Assembly: GCA_029219245.1 (NCBI GenBank)
Contig: JAQXTA010000001.1
Location: 1-54,843 of the forward strand
Source: Lachnospiraceae bacterium
Lineage (GTDB): Bacteria > Bacillota > Clostridia > Lachnospirales > Lachnospiraceae
Length of the DNA: 54,843 nucleotides
Reading direction: 5' to 3'
The translations under genes were made by a program, and so were the position numbers. The notes below the pieces were generated by a model. The model did no database searches and was not told where the DNA came from. It worked only from the letters and a program-made list of their open reading frames with translations. Positions 15,983 through 24,870 of the stretch are shown here, piece by piece (position 1 is the first letter of the stretch; the number at the start of each line of letters is the position of its first letter).

Positions 15983-17455
15983 CTAAAAAATTTTCAGATA
16001 TTGCTTGTAATCATCATAGGTAACAGTTACCCATCCGTTATCATGGTTTAACCCAATCTCCATACCTTGCGGAATATAAAATACAATCAGGTTGGAAGAA
16101 GATAAATATTCTGTAATTTCCTGGTCTGTCATTCTATCCAGTGCAGCAACGGTACCATTCTGTCTTTCGCTTCTTGTTCTGAAATCAATGGAAAAATCAT
16201 CATTGATGTCGAGAATGTCGTTATTATCCAAAACAACACCATTTTCCATATCAATGTTGATACAATAAAGTGAAACGGAAGCAAAATAATCTGTATCAAC
16301 ATTTTCAGAAAACACAACGCTCAGAATATCTTCACTCATATAGGTTACATACCCTGCAGAATATGCTTCAAAATAGCTATCCTCGCCCATATAATCAATA
16401 TATTCTTCTTCAAAATATTCCGTAAAGAAAGCAGCTTCTTCTGCAATGGTTTTATTTAATTTATCCAGATTTGGAATATTATCTCCTTCAATTATCGGAT
16501 AATCTACCATAATAGATACATTCTCGTAATCTGTATCATACTCGTAATATTCCCAGTCAATAGAATAGGATAAATTGTATTTTATATCATCATGCAGTGT
16601 ATAATATTTATCGTCATCATAATCATAATCATCATAATATTCGTCATCATCATAATCGTCATAATATTCATCATAATCATAGTTGTCATCATCATACATA
16701 TCCGCATGTTCATCATATAGCGACTGATACCTTGCTTCTCTTTCGTTCGTATAAACATTAAGTGCATGATATACCATCGCAAAAAGAGCAACCATGAACA
16801 AGAGAACCACTCCGATAATAACGCCGATAATCAGACCCGTATGTTTTTTCTGTTGTGGTACAGCATACGGACTATAAGGATTATTTCCATACGGATTAGT
16901 ACCACTATATTGGCTATTTCCATAGGCATTACCATTATATGCATTATTCCCATAGGCATTGCCATTATATGGATTATTTCCATAGGCATTGCCATTATAT
17001 GCGTTATTTCCATAGGCATTCCCATTATATGCGTTATTTCCATAAGCATTGCCATTATATGCTTTATTTCCATAGACATTGCCATTATATGGATTATTTC
17101 CATAGCTATTGTTGTTATACGGATTATTTTCAGAAGGATTACCTGCATATGGATTACTGTTATATGTATCATCCCTGTACGAATCAGAAGCAGGTTGTTC
17201 TCCTGAAAAAATACCGCCTGAATTTACCGTTGGATTTGTATCAGGCGTCTGATAAATATCCTGACTGCTCTGTGATTGATAAATATCCTCCGTCTGTTGT
17301 TCTGATGTCTGTTGCTCTGATGTCTGTTTTTCCGATGCCTGCTGTTCCAATGCTTCCTTTACGCCTGGAATTTCATACCCACAACTTTGGCACACACCAT
17401 CTCTTGCAATTGCTCCACATTTCGGACATAAATCAAATTGTCCCTGTTCACTCAT
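15983..17455 (-). CDS. Zinc-ribbon membrane protein with Asn/Gly/Tyr repeats and an RsiV-like outer domain
   Basis: No exact family is recognised. The order of parts (numbered from the chosen start) is: zinc ribbon with two CxxC pairs (residues 10-25); Gln/Ser/Thr-rich linker with a short TSEQQ repeat; about eight 10-residue repeats of the type GNNAYNGNAY (109-188); one membrane segment (about 207-229); a strongly acidic Asp/Tyr stretch (about 253-284); and a C-terminal domain of about 200 residues resembling the DUF4163/DUF3298 (RsiV-type) extracytoplasmic fold. The second ATG (17455) is preferred because AGGAG lies seven bases before it and only one base before the first. The topology suggests a cytoplasmic zinc ribbon and an external sensor domain. 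It sits between cinA and recA, which are usually adjacent. Confidence 0.75.
   Translation of the reverse strand: MSEQGQFDLCPKCGAIARDGVCQSCGYEIPGVKEALEQQASEKQTSEQQTSEQQTEDIYQSQSSQDIYQTPDTNPTVNSGGIFSGEQPASDSYRDDTYNSNPYAGNPSENNPYNNNSYGNNPYNGNVYGNKAYNGNAYGNNAYNGNAYGNNAYNGNAYGNNPYNGNAYGNNAYNGNAYGNSQYSGTNPYGNNPYSPYAVPQQKKHTGLIIGVIIGVVLLFMVALFAMVYHALNVYTNEREARYQSLYDEHADMYDDDNYDYDEYYDDYDDDEYYDDYDYDDDKYYTLHDDIKYNLSYSIDWEYYEYDTDYENVSIMVDYPIIEGDNIPNLDKLNKTIAEEAAFFTEYFEEEYIDYMGEDSYFEAYSAGYVTYMSEDILSVVFSENVDTDYFASVSLYCINIDMENGVVLDNNDILDINDDFSIDFRTRSERQNGTVAALDRMTDQEITEYLSSSNLIVFYIPQGMEIGLNHDNGWVTVTYDDYKQYLKIF
16892..17131 (-). repeat. 30-bp coding tandem repeat, about eight units
   Basis: Eight consecutive 30-base units encode the 10-residue repeats of the zinc-ribbon protein. 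Four or five central units differ by only a few bases; the outer units are more diverged. Units keep the frame, so gain or loss of one adds or removes ten residues without a frameshift. Confidence 0.9.
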
Positions 17456-17512
17456 TTCCATTCTCCTCTTACGCTCGTTTTTATTACATAATAATATTTC
17501 TATTTAGACTAT

Positions 17513-18784
17513 TTATGATTTTTTATTACCGAAAGTTACTTCGCTATAATATGCAAGAATTGCTTCCCGCATTAAGGAAAGTGCTGCAGAAACACTACTT
17601 TCACGAACTTTTGCACGATTGCCGCTGAAATGGCACTCTTTGACACTTATCCTGCCACATACGTTACAGGCAATATATACCAGTCCAACCGGTTTATCGT
17701 GAGAACCGCCTTCCGGTCCTGCTATACCGGTAATTCCGACTGCTACATCGGATTTTGCAAAAAAAGCACCTCCCTTTGCCATCTCTTTGGCAACCTCTTC
17801 ACTGACCGCTCCATATTTCTGCAAAGTTGCCTTTTTCACGCCAATAATCTTTCGCTTGGATTTATTAGAATAGGTAATGTATCCGGTTTTAAAAACTTCG
17901 GATACTCCGGGAACATTAATCAATCTCGCTGCCAGCATACCGCCGGTACAGGATTCAATCGTGCTGACTGTCAGATGGTTTGCTAACAGTAAATCAACAA
18001 CCGCCTTCTCCAGTGTAACCTCTTCCTGTGTTGTATAAATCTGATTTCCAAAACGGCTTTTCAATTCCTTGACAAGCGGTTTTAACAATTTTTTTGCCTG
18101 ATGTTCATCCTCTGCCTTGGCTGTCACACGAAGATGTACTTCCCCTGTTTTGGCATAAGTAGCAATGGTCGGATTTGTCTGTTCATTAATTAAATCCTCA
18201 ATCTCCGATTCTACTTTACTCTCACCGATACCACAGATTTTAATCATTTGTGAATAAATAATACCAGGCTCTAAAGTATTCAGATACGGCATAACTGCAT
18301 TTTCAAACATCGGAATCATTTCATTTGGCGGTCCCGGCATAAGGACAATATGTTGATTCTTTTCTTTGATAATCATCCCTGGCGCAGTACCATTTGCATT
18401 TTCCAGGACAAAGCATCCTTCCGGTACCATTGCCTGTTTCCAGTTATTATCCGTAATTTCCATACCCTTATTCTGAAAATAAGTTCTAATCGCCTCTTTG
18501 CTCGGCTCATGCAGATAAAGGTTTTTCCCAAGCACTTTTGCCGTTACTTCTTTGGTCAAATCATCCTGTGTCGGTCCAAGTCCACCGGACAAAAGCAGAA
18601 TATCGGCTCTGGATAATGCTGTTTTAAGCACCTGAGTCAACCGCTCCTCATTGTCACCAACCACATCCTGATAATAACAGGAAAGACCAAGTCCTGCACA
18701 TTTTTCAGCAAGATAGGCCGCATTTGTGTTTACAATGTTTCCTAATAAAATCTCAGTACCAACCGAAATAATTTCTACAATCAT
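17513..18784 (-). CDS. cinA: CinA-family protein (competence/damage-inducible; NMN deamidase domain)
   Basis: Two-domain protein of 423 residues. The N-terminal MoCF-like domain (about 1-170; LLLSGGLGPTQDDLT motif) is linked to ADP-ribose pyrophosphatase activity. The C-terminal CinA domain (about 260-415; STIESCTGGMLAARL) belongs to the nicotinamide mononucleotide deamidase family of the pyridine nucleotide cycle. AAAGGAG precedes the start at 18784. In many Firmicutes the order is pgsA-cinA-recA; here pgsA is upstream as expected, but the zinc-ribbon gene lies between cinA and recA. Confidence 0.94.
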   Translation of the reverse strand: MIVEIISVGTEILLGNIVNTNAAYLAEKCAGLGLSCYYQDVVGDNEERLTQVLKTALSRADILLLSGGLGPTQDDLTKEVTAKVLGKNLYLHEPSKEAIRTYFQNKGMEITDNNWKQAMVPEGCFVLENANGTAPGMIIKEKNQHIVLMPGPPNEMIPMFENAVMPYLNTLEPGIIYSQMIKICGIGESKVESEIEDLINEQTNPTIATYAKTGEVHLRVTAKAEDEHQAKKLLKPLVKELKSRFGNQIYTTQEEVTLEKAVVDLLLANHLTVSTIESCTGGMLAARLINVPGVSEVFKTGYITYSNKSKRKIIGVKKATLQKYGAVSEEVAKEMAKGGAFFAKSDVAVGITGIAGPEGGSHDKPVGLVYIACNVCGRISVKECHFSGNRAKVRESSVSAALSLMREAILAYYSEVTFGNKKS

Positions 18785-18816
18785 GTTTTCTCCTTTGATG
18801 TCACTCCAAAGCTCTG

Positions 18817-19350
18817 CTATTTGGTATCTTTCATCACATCTTTATTTTTCACAAGATAATCAATCAATGAAATTACCGTAAGAAGCAAAGCAATCCACAT
18901 AACAACAACAGTCAGTCCATGAAGAGCTGAAATATCCGCAATTAACAGGCAAATCATAATCATCTGGAAGGTTGTTTTAAACTTCCCCCAATAACTTGCC
19001 GCAATGACAACTCCATTATCAGAAGCAATCAGGCGGAATCCACTGATGATAAATTCTCTGGCAATAATGATGATAACCATCCATGCAGGCATTTTCCCAA
19101 GTTCCACCAGACAAATCAAAGCAGAACAGACAAGCAATTTGTCTGCCAATGGGTCCATAAACTTCCCGAAATTCGTTACCAGATTATATTTTCTTGCAAT
19201 CTTACCATCTAGCAAATCGGTCAGACTGGCAATAATAAAAATCGCTAACGCTATCCATTTATCCATGGATGTAATTTCAATTAACATAAAGATGACAAAA
19301 AATGGAATTAAAATCACACGAAACATTGTCAGCTTATTGGGTAAATTCAT
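18817..19350 (-). CDS. pgsA: CDP-diacylglycerol-glycerol-3-phosphate 3-phosphatidyltransferase
   Basis: Makes phosphatidylglycerol phosphate, the committed step to phosphatidylglycerol and cardiolipin, in the cytoplasmic membrane. The CDP-alcohol phosphatidyltransferase signature is complete: DG, AR, G and two final Asp in the segment DLLDGKIARKY...FGKFMDPLAD (about residues 44-69). 177 residues with about five membrane segments. The start lies inside the end of rimO (17-base overlap), so it is cotranscribed and probably translationally coupled. Confidence 0.95.
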   Translation of the reverse strand: MNLPNKLTMFRVILIPFFVIFMLIEITSMDKWIALAIFIIASLTDLLDGKIARKYNLVTNFGKFMDPLADKLLVCSALICLVELGKMPAWMVIIIIAREFIISGFRLIASDNGVVIAASYWGKFKTTFQMIMICLLIADISALHGLTVVVMWIALLLTVISLIDYLVKNKDVMKDTK

Positions 19351-20677
19351 CTTCTAATTCTCCAATCAAATCATATTCATAAGAACCGGTTACCCTGACT
19401 TTTACAAAATCTCCGCTCATCAGTTCTCTTCCGGTATTTACAAACAGGAAACCGTCTACATTCGGGGCATCCTTATAGGTCCTTGCCACATAGGCATTCT
19501 CATCTGCAACTTTTCCCTCTATCATTGCATAAATAACTCTTCCAATCATAGACTGTGCCGCTTCAAATGCAATTTCCTGCTGCAGTTCCATAAGCTGTGC
19601 CTGCCGTTTTTCCTTTACTTCTTCCGGAATCTGATTCGGCATGGAAGCTGCCGGTGTATCCTCCTCCTGAGAATAGGTAAATACTCCTAACCGGTCAAAT
19701 TCCATCCGGTCAACAAAGGCCATCAGTTCTTCATGATTTTCTTCCGTTTCTCCCGGAAAACCGGTAATCAAAGTTGTCCGGATACAGATGTCCGGTATTT
19801 CCTGCCGAAGCTTTCCGATTATATTTTCTAACTCCTGCCGGCTTGTTCTGCGTCCCATTCTTTTCAGGATGGTATCGCAGCCATGCTGTATCGGCAAATC
19901 CAGATAATGACAGATTTTCTTTTCTTCTTTGATTACCTGGATTAATTCCTCATTTATTTCTTCGGGATAACAGTATAAAATGCGAATCCAATATATACCT
20001 GCTATCTTACACAATCTGCGAAGCAGTTCCGGCAACATTTTTTTACCATATAAATCTGTCCCGTAAATCGTTGTTTCCTGAGCGACCAGAATCAGTTCTT
20101 TTACACCATTCTCTGCCAGAGTCTCTGCTTCTTTCACAAGACTCTCCATAGGAACACTTCGATAATTCCCTCTTATCTTTGGGATAATACAGTAGGTACA
20201 GTGTTTGTCACAGCCCTCCGCAATTTTCAGATAAGCATAATGTCCACCGGTTGTAACAATTCTTTTGGTATCGGTTAGTGGTTTGGCATCCAGATTTTTA
20301 TAATGATTCTCTTTTTCTCCCCGGAACAATTCCTCCAGGGTTTCTGCAATTGCATCAATCGCTGTCGTACCAATGATTGCATCCACTTCAGGAATTTCTG
20401 TTTGTATTTCTTCTTTATAACGCTGTGCCAGACACCCCGTTACGATAAGCGCCTTAATTGCTCCGCTCTTACGTAATTCCGCCATCTCCAGAATCGTATT
20501 AATGCTCTCTTCTTTCGCATCATTAATGAAACAACACGTATTTATGACAATAATATCCGCTTCTGCTTCATCATCGGTAAATCCGTATCCCTTCTCCGAT
20601 AAAAGTCCAAGCATCATTTCCGAATCTACAAGATTTTTGTCACAGCCCAATGAAATAAATAAAATTTTATCGTTCAT
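19334..20677 (-). CDS. rimO: Ribosomal protein uS12 methylthiotransferase
   Basis: Radical-SAM enzyme that adds a methylthio group to the conserved Asp of ribosomal protein uS12. The 447 residues show the N-terminal UPF0004 domain with cluster cysteines (LGCDKN, INTCCF, GCLAQRY), the radical-SAM CxxxCxxC motif CDKHCTYC near residue 155 and a C-terminal TRAM domain. The LGCDKNLVDSE start is typical of RimO rather than MiaB. Its ATG overlaps the rpoZ stop by one base (TAATG). Confidence 0.95.
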   Translation of the reverse strand: MNDKILFISLGCDKNLVDSEMMLGLLSEKGYGFTDDEAEADIIVINTCCFINDAKEESINTILEMAELRKSGAIKALIVTGCLAQRYKEEIQTEIPEVDAIIGTTAIDAIAETLEELFRGEKENHYKNLDAKPLTDTKRIVTTGGHYAYLKIAEGCDKHCTYCIIPKIRGNYRSVPMESLVKEAETLAENGVKELILVAQETTIYGTDLYGKKMLPELLRRLCKIAGIYWIRILYCYPEEINEELIQVIKEEKKICHYLDLPIQHGCDTILKRMGRRTSRQELENIIGKLRQEIPDICIRTTLITGFPGETEENHEELMAFVDRMEFDRLGVFTYSQEEDTPAASMPNQIPEEVKEKRQAQLMELQQEIAFEAAQSMIGRVIYAMIEGKVADENAYVARTYKDAPNVDGFLFVNTGRELMSGDFVKVRVTGSYEYDLIGELEDEFTQ

Positions 20678-20913
20678 TATTCTTCATCATCTGTCAGGAT
20701 TTTAATTTTTCCCTGATTCAACTCTTCTACTGCAATCGATAAAGGTTTCCGATTGTACTCATCTACCAGGATATCATCACCTGCTATAATCTGCCTTGCT
20801 CTTTTCGATGTCGCCATAACAATCGAATAACGGCTGTTTACTACCGGTGCCTCTCCTTCCTCAACCTCGCTGTTTACTACTTTCATTAAATCTGAATAAG
20901 ATGGATGTAACAT
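20677..20913 (-). CDS. rpoZ: RNA polymerase omega subunit
   Basis: Small subunit that stabilises the beta-prime subunit in RNA polymerase. 78 residues with the family core NSRYSIVMATSKRARQI followed by KPLSIAVEEL. It lies directly downstream of gmk, sharing a TAATG stop-start overlap, as in Bacillus and many Firmicutes. The next gene, rimO, overlaps its stop the same way. Confidence 0.95.
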   Translation of the reverse strand: MLHPSYSDLMKVVNSEVEEGEAPVVNSRYSIVMATSKRARQIIAGDDILVDEYNRKPLSIAVEELNQGKIKILTDDEE

Positions 20914-21548
20914 TATTTTTCTCCTTTCGCAAGAACTGATAATTCAGCTCTGATGTTTTCTATAAACTCCTCATTTCTAAATGGGGTATTATGAGCTGCT
21001 TTAATAATTTCATGTAGTTCACTGACACACTCTTCCAAATTATCATTGACTACAATATAATCGTATTTTTCAATGCCTTCGGCTTCCTCCGTTGCACGAT
21101 TCATACGCTTTTTCACTACTTCCGGTGTTTCCGTACCTCTGCCAATCAGCCTGCGTTCCAGTTCCTGTGCACTGGGTGGCATCACAAAAAGCAATAAAGC
21201 TGTTGGATATTGTGCCTTGATTTTTAAGGCACCCTGAATCTCTATTTCCAGAATGACATCCTTCCCTGCTTCTAACTGTTTTTCTACATAATCTCTCGGA
21301 GTTCCATAGTAATTGTCACAGTAACTTGCATATTCAATCAGACCATTCTCTGCAATCTTATCTTCAAACGCACTCCTGCTTAAAAAAAAGTATTCCCTGC
21401 CATCTTCTTCTCCCGGTCTTGGTGCTCTTGTGGTTGCAGATACAGATAACGCATAATTATCATATTCCTGTACCAGTCTTTTCATCAAAGTACCTTTTCC
21501 CGCACCGGAAAAGCCCGAAACTACAATTAAAATCCCTTTATGCTTCAT
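20913..21548 (-). CDS. gmk: Guanylate kinase
   Basis: Phosphorylates GMP or dGMP to the diphosphate with ATP. 211 residues with the P-loop GFSGAGKGTL near the N-terminus and the GMP-binding TRAPRPGEEDGREY segment around residue 42. The ATG at 21548 is preferred: GGAGAG lies just upstream and the family begins a few residues before the P-loop. The start overlaps the remA stop by 11 bases, and the stop overlaps rpoZ by one. Confidence 0.95.
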   Translation of the reverse strand: MKHKGILIVVSGFSGAGKGTLMKRLVQEYDNYALSVSATTRAPRPGEEDGREYFFLSRSAFEDKIAENGLIEYASYCDNYYGTPRDYVEKQLEAGKDVILEIEIQGALKIKAQYPTALLLFVMPPSAQELERRLIGRGTETPEVVKKRMNRATEEAEGIEKYDYIVVNDNLEECVSELHEIIKAAHNTPFRNEEFIENIRAELSVLAKGEK

Positions 21549-21798
21549 CAATCTCTCCACCTTCTGTCTGTGCTCTGTTTGAAATCGTTTCCGGAAGAAA
21601 TGCGGATAAGACAACCTGATTGTTTTCCATAATCAAAACAGCCTTTGTCTTTCTTCCCTGCGTCGCATCAATTGCCATTCCTTCCTCTTTTGCTTTCTGC
21701 ACCAAGCGCTTAATCGGTGCCGAATCAGGATTTACAATCGCAATGATTTTTCCTGTATTGACGACATTTCCGAATCCAATATGAATCAGTCTTCCCAA
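21538..21798 (-). CDS. remA: Extracellular matrix regulator RemA (DUF370)
   Basis: Small DNA-binding protein; in Bacillus subtilis RemA activates matrix and osmoprotection genes. 86 residues with the highly conserved IGFGNVV, SAPIKRLVQKA and IDATQGRKTKAV segments. The start codon appears to be TTG (complement of 21796-21798), with AGGA seven bases before it; no in-frame ATG fits the family N-terminus. It stands between yicC and gmk, the same neighbourhood as in Bacillus. Confidence 0.92.
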   Translation of the reverse strand: MGRLIHIGFGNVVNTGKIIAIVNPDSAPIKRLVQKAKEEGMAIDATQGRKTKAVLIMENNQVVLSAFLPETISNRAQTEGGEIDEA

Positions 21799-21844
21799 TT
21801 GTCATTCCTGCTTTCTGCCATAGAAAAAATGATTCTATGTTATT

Positions 21845-22723
21845 TTATTCAATATTCTGAATCTGCTCACGTACCTTTTCAATCTCTGTCTTTAGCTCAA
21901 TGGCATGGTTGGAAATTTCTAAGTCATTGGCCTTTGAAAGAATCGTATTCGCTTCCCGGTTCATTTCCTGCGCAATAAAGTCTAACTTTCGTCCAATACT
22001 TCCCCCTTGGATAAGATTCTCTCTGGTCGTTTCAATGTGGCTTCTTAAACGAACCAGTTCCTCATCCACGCACACTTTATCTGCAAAAATGGTTACCTCC
22101 ATTAAAAGCCTGCTCTCATCTACCTGTGTATCTTCCAGCAGTTCTTTTACTTTATCTTCTAATCTCTGCTTATATTCCGCAATGATTTCCGGAGAACGTG
22201 CCGTAATATATTCCACATGTTCTAACATGCCATCCAGCTTGGCAATCAAATCTTCGCGCAGATGTTCACCCTCTTTGATTCGTGTTTCCACAAATCCTTC
22301 CGCAGCACCGCGAATAGCCTTATCTAAAAGCTGCCAAAGTTCCTCTTCATCAATCGTCTGTTCTTCCATACTTAAAATTTCCGGATATCTTGACAGGCTG
22401 GATACTCTTACATCATTATCCAGAGAAAAATCTTCTGCCATCTGCTGCAGATATTTCATATATTCGGCTGCCAGTTCCTTATTGTACTTCACGCAGATAT
22501 TGGATTCGGTAAAGTCTTCATAGGTAATAAAAATGTCGACTTTTCCCCTTTGAATATAATTCTTCAATTCATTCCGGATCGCTGCCTCAAAAAAATTCAG
22601 TTTCTTAGGCATCTTAATATTCACATCCAGATATCTATGGTTAACGGACTTCATTTCTACTGTAATCTTACGGTCACCTTCAGCAACTTCACATCTGCCA
22701 AAGCCAGTCATACTTTTAATCAT
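21845..22723 (-). CDS. yicC: YicC-family endoribonuclease
   Basis: Member of the YicC/YloC family, shown in other bacteria to be a metal-dependent endoribonuclease involved in RNA turnover. 292 residues, beginning with the characteristic MIKSMTGFG and containing SVNHRYLD near residue 27 and IGRKLDFIAQEMNREANT near the C-terminus. It is the first gene of a tightly packed operon yicC-remA-gmk-rpoZ-rimO-pgsA-cinA, with a strong promoter about 70 bases upstream. Confidence 0.93.
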   Translation of the reverse strand: MIKSMTGFGRCEVAEGDRKITVEMKSVNHRYLDVNIKMPKKLNFFEAAIRNELKNYIQRGKVDIFITYEDFTESNICVKYNKELAAEYMKYLQQMAEDFSLDNDVRVSSLSRYPEILSMEEQTIDEEELWQLLDKAIRGAAEGFVETRIKEGEHLREDLIAKLDGMLEHVEYITARSPEIIAEYKQRLEDKVKELLEDTQVDESRLLMEVTIFADKVCVDEELVRLRSHIETTRENLIQGGSIGRKLDFIAQEMNREANTILSKANDLEISNHAIELKTEIEKVREQIQNIE

Positions 22724-22793
22724 ACTCTACCTTCTTCTCTTAATGTATTCCGCGACATTCAGTCCTTTATCCCACTGTGCGCACTTGTAATTT

Positions 22794-22822
22794 ATTATAG
22801 AATAATCCTACATTCTAGTCAA
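22794..22822 (-). promoter_or_regulatory. Promoter of the yicC-remA-gmk-rpoZ operon
   Basis: TTGACT (-35, complement of 22817-22822) and a perfect TATAAT (-10, complement of 22794-22799) with a 17-base spacer. Confidence 0.8.
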
Positions 22823-22895
22823 GTTTCCTGACGGCTGTTTTATCAAATACAGCTCTCACATCTGACCCACATCTGATGTTTGTCGGAATGTTTCA

Positions 22896-22924
22896 TTGAA
22901 AATAGCCTGTAATTATAGTAAAAT
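22896..22924 (+). promoter_or_regulatory. Probable promoter of rqcH
   Basis: TTGAAA (22896-22901) and TAAAAT (22919-22924) with a 17-base spacer, about 90 bases before the rqcH start, divergent from the yicC promoter. Confidence 0.5.
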
Positions 22925-23014
22925 CAACTTCATGGTACAAACTGTAAAATGACAGGCAATACTTTTACAGAATACTTGCCTACCATACATTACATGCAGA
23001 AAGGTTGACCTATT

Positions 23015-24769
23015 ATGGCATTCGATGGCATTACTATCGCTAATATAACAAAAGAATTAAATGACTCCTTAACAGGCGGACGCATCTATAAGATTGCACA
23101 GCCGGAACCGGACGAACTGCTTTTAACGATTAAAAATAACAGCTCACAGTACCGGCTTTTACTTTCTGCCGATGCCTCTCTTCCGCTTGTTTACCTGACC
23201 GATAAAAACAAGCAAAGTCCAATGACCGCACCGGGCTTCTGTATGCTTCTTCGCAAGCATCTGCAGAATGCCAGAATTACACAGATTACACAGCCCGGTT
23301 TAGAGCGTATTATCCGTATTCACATGGAACATTTGAATGAAATGGGTGACTTGTGTGAAAAAACATTGATTATCGAAATTATGGGAAAGCACAGCAATAT
23401 TATTTTCTGTAATGAAGAAAACCGAATCATTGACAGCATTAAACATATTTCCGGACTGATAAGCTCTGTCCGGGAAGTGCTGCCGGGCAGAGAATACTTT
23501 ATTCCACAGACACAAGATAAACAGAATCCTCTGGATTTATTAGCGTTGGAAGAAACTTCTGCCAAAAAAACTGTCGTGGAAATCTTATCTTCCACGTCAA
23601 TGCCTGTTTTTAAAGCACTTTATGGCTCCTATACCGGTCTTTCCCCCATTATGGCTCAGGAAATCTGTTATCTTTCCGATGTGGATGGTGATATTCCTGC
23701 CAATGCCCTTGACTCTTCTTCTTTAGAAAAGATTTATGTAAACCTAATTAGTATGCTGCAAAAAATCAAAAACGGAAGCTTTCAGCCAAATATCATTTAT
23801 GAGCAGAAAAATCCGATTGAATTTGCTGCCTTGCCACTAACACTGTATTCCAATAAAGAAACGGTATTTTTTGATACCATCAGTGAAGTATTGGAACATT
23901 ATTACGAGGAAAAGAATATTCTTACCAGAATCCGGCAGAAATCCGTTGATCTCCGGAAAATTGTCCAAACCGCTTTGGAACGCAATGTGAAAAAGTATGA
24001 CCTGCAGTTAAAACAGATGCAGGATACGGAAAAAAGAGAAAAATACCGTATTTATGGGGAATTATTAAATACTTATGGCTACGAGGCTAAACCGGGTGCC
24101 AAATCCTTAGAGGCCTTAAATTACTATACGAATGAAATGATTACCATTCCATTGGATGAAACACTGACTGCCTCCGAAAATTCTCAGAAATATTTTGACA
24201 AATACGGCAAATTAAAGCGTACCTACGAAGCTCTTTCAGAACTGACGGTTGCCGTCAAAGAAGAAATTGAGCATCTGGAATCCATTTCGGCAGCTCTGGA
24301 TATTGCTTTACAAGAGGAAGACCTCGTCCAGATTAAAGAAGAATTGATTGAAAGCGGATATATCCGACGAAAAGGTGATAGTAAAAAAATCAAGATTACC
24401 AGCAAACCATTTCACTATATCAGTTCTGACGGTTTCCACATTTATGTCGGCAAAAATAATTACCAGAACGATGAACTGACCTTCAAGTTTGCTACCGGAA
24501 ATGACTGGTGGTTTCATGCCAAAGGCACTCCCGGTTCTCATGTCATCGTAAAATCGGAAGGGAAAGAACTCCCCGATCGTACTTTTGAAGAAGCTGCCCG
24601 TTTAGCGGCCTACTATTCCAAAGGACGTAATCAGGAAAAAGTAGAAATCGATTATCTGCAGAAAAAAAATGTAAAGAAACCAAATGGCGCAAAACCCGGT
24701 TTCGTTGTCTACTATACCAACTATTCCATGATGATAGACTCCGATATTTCCGGTCTTGAGCAGTTATAA
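23015..24769 (+). CDS. rqcH: Ribosome quality control factor RqcH (NFACT protein)
   Basis: Binds stalled 50S subunits and recruits tRNA-Ala to add C-terminal alanine tails that mark incomplete proteins for degradation; older records call it a fibronectin-binding protein. The 584 residues have the NFACT-N domain from the first residues (MAFDGITIANI, then GGRIYKIAQPEPDEL), a long central coiled coil (about 290-430) and the C-terminal NFACT-R domain (HIYVGKNNYQND, then WWFHAKGTPGSHVI). It diverges from yicC, as in related genomes, and ends at a bidirectional terminator. Confidence 0.94.
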   Translation: MAFDGITIANITKELNDSLTGGRIYKIAQPEPDELLLTIKNNSSQYRLLLSADASLPLVYLTDKNKQSPMTAPGFCMLLRKHLQNARITQITQPGLERIIRIHMEHLNEMGDLCEKTLIIEIMGKHSNIIFCNEENRIIDSIKHISGLISSVREVLPGREYFIPQTQDKQNPLDLLALEETSAKKTVVEILSSTSMPVFKALYGSYTGLSPIMAQEICYLSDVDGDIPANALDSSSLEKIYVNLISMLQKIKNGSFQPNIIYEQKNPIEFAALPLTLYSNKETVFFDTISEVLEHYYEEKNILTRIRQKSVDLRKIVQTALERNVKKYDLQLKQMQDTEKREKYRIYGELLNTYGYEAKPGAKSLEALNYYTNEMITIPLDETLTASENSQKYFDKYGKLKRTYEALSELTVAVKEEIEHLESISAALDIALQEEDLVQIKEELIESGYIRRKGDSKKIKITSKPFHYISSDGFHIYVGKNNYQNDELTFKFATGNDWWFHAKGTPGSHVIVKSEGKELPDRTFEEAARLAAYYSKGRNQEKVEIDYLQKKNVKKPNGAKPGFVVYYTNYSMMIDSDISGLEQL

Positions 24770-24785
24770 GCTGCCGCATATATCA

Positions 24786-24841
24786 AAAAAGAGGCGACTC
24801 GCAGGAAGACCTGATTTCTTCTGCTTCTGTCACCTCTTTTT
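24786..24841. terminator. Long bidirectional terminator between rqcH and the coat-like genes
   Basis: AAAAAAGAGGCGAC (24786-24799) and GTCACCTCTTTTTT (24828-24841) form a 14-bp outer stem with one mismatch or wobble. An inner stem (GCAGGAAGA with TCTTCTGC) extends it. It has runs of T on both strands. Confidence 0.85.
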
Positions 24842-24870
24842 TGATTGTGTTGTACAGCCTTAGCTTTTCC

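Noticed and set aside
16892..17131. Regular 30-bp periodicity resembling a CRISPR array
   Set aside because: Units are contiguous with no spacers and encode an in-frame peptide repeat inside a real gene.
16766..17628. Several open frames with Met/Ile/Tyr/His repeats in other frames of the repeat region
   Set aside because: They are by-products of the 30-bp repeat in the minus-strand zinc-ribbon gene and have no ribosome sites.
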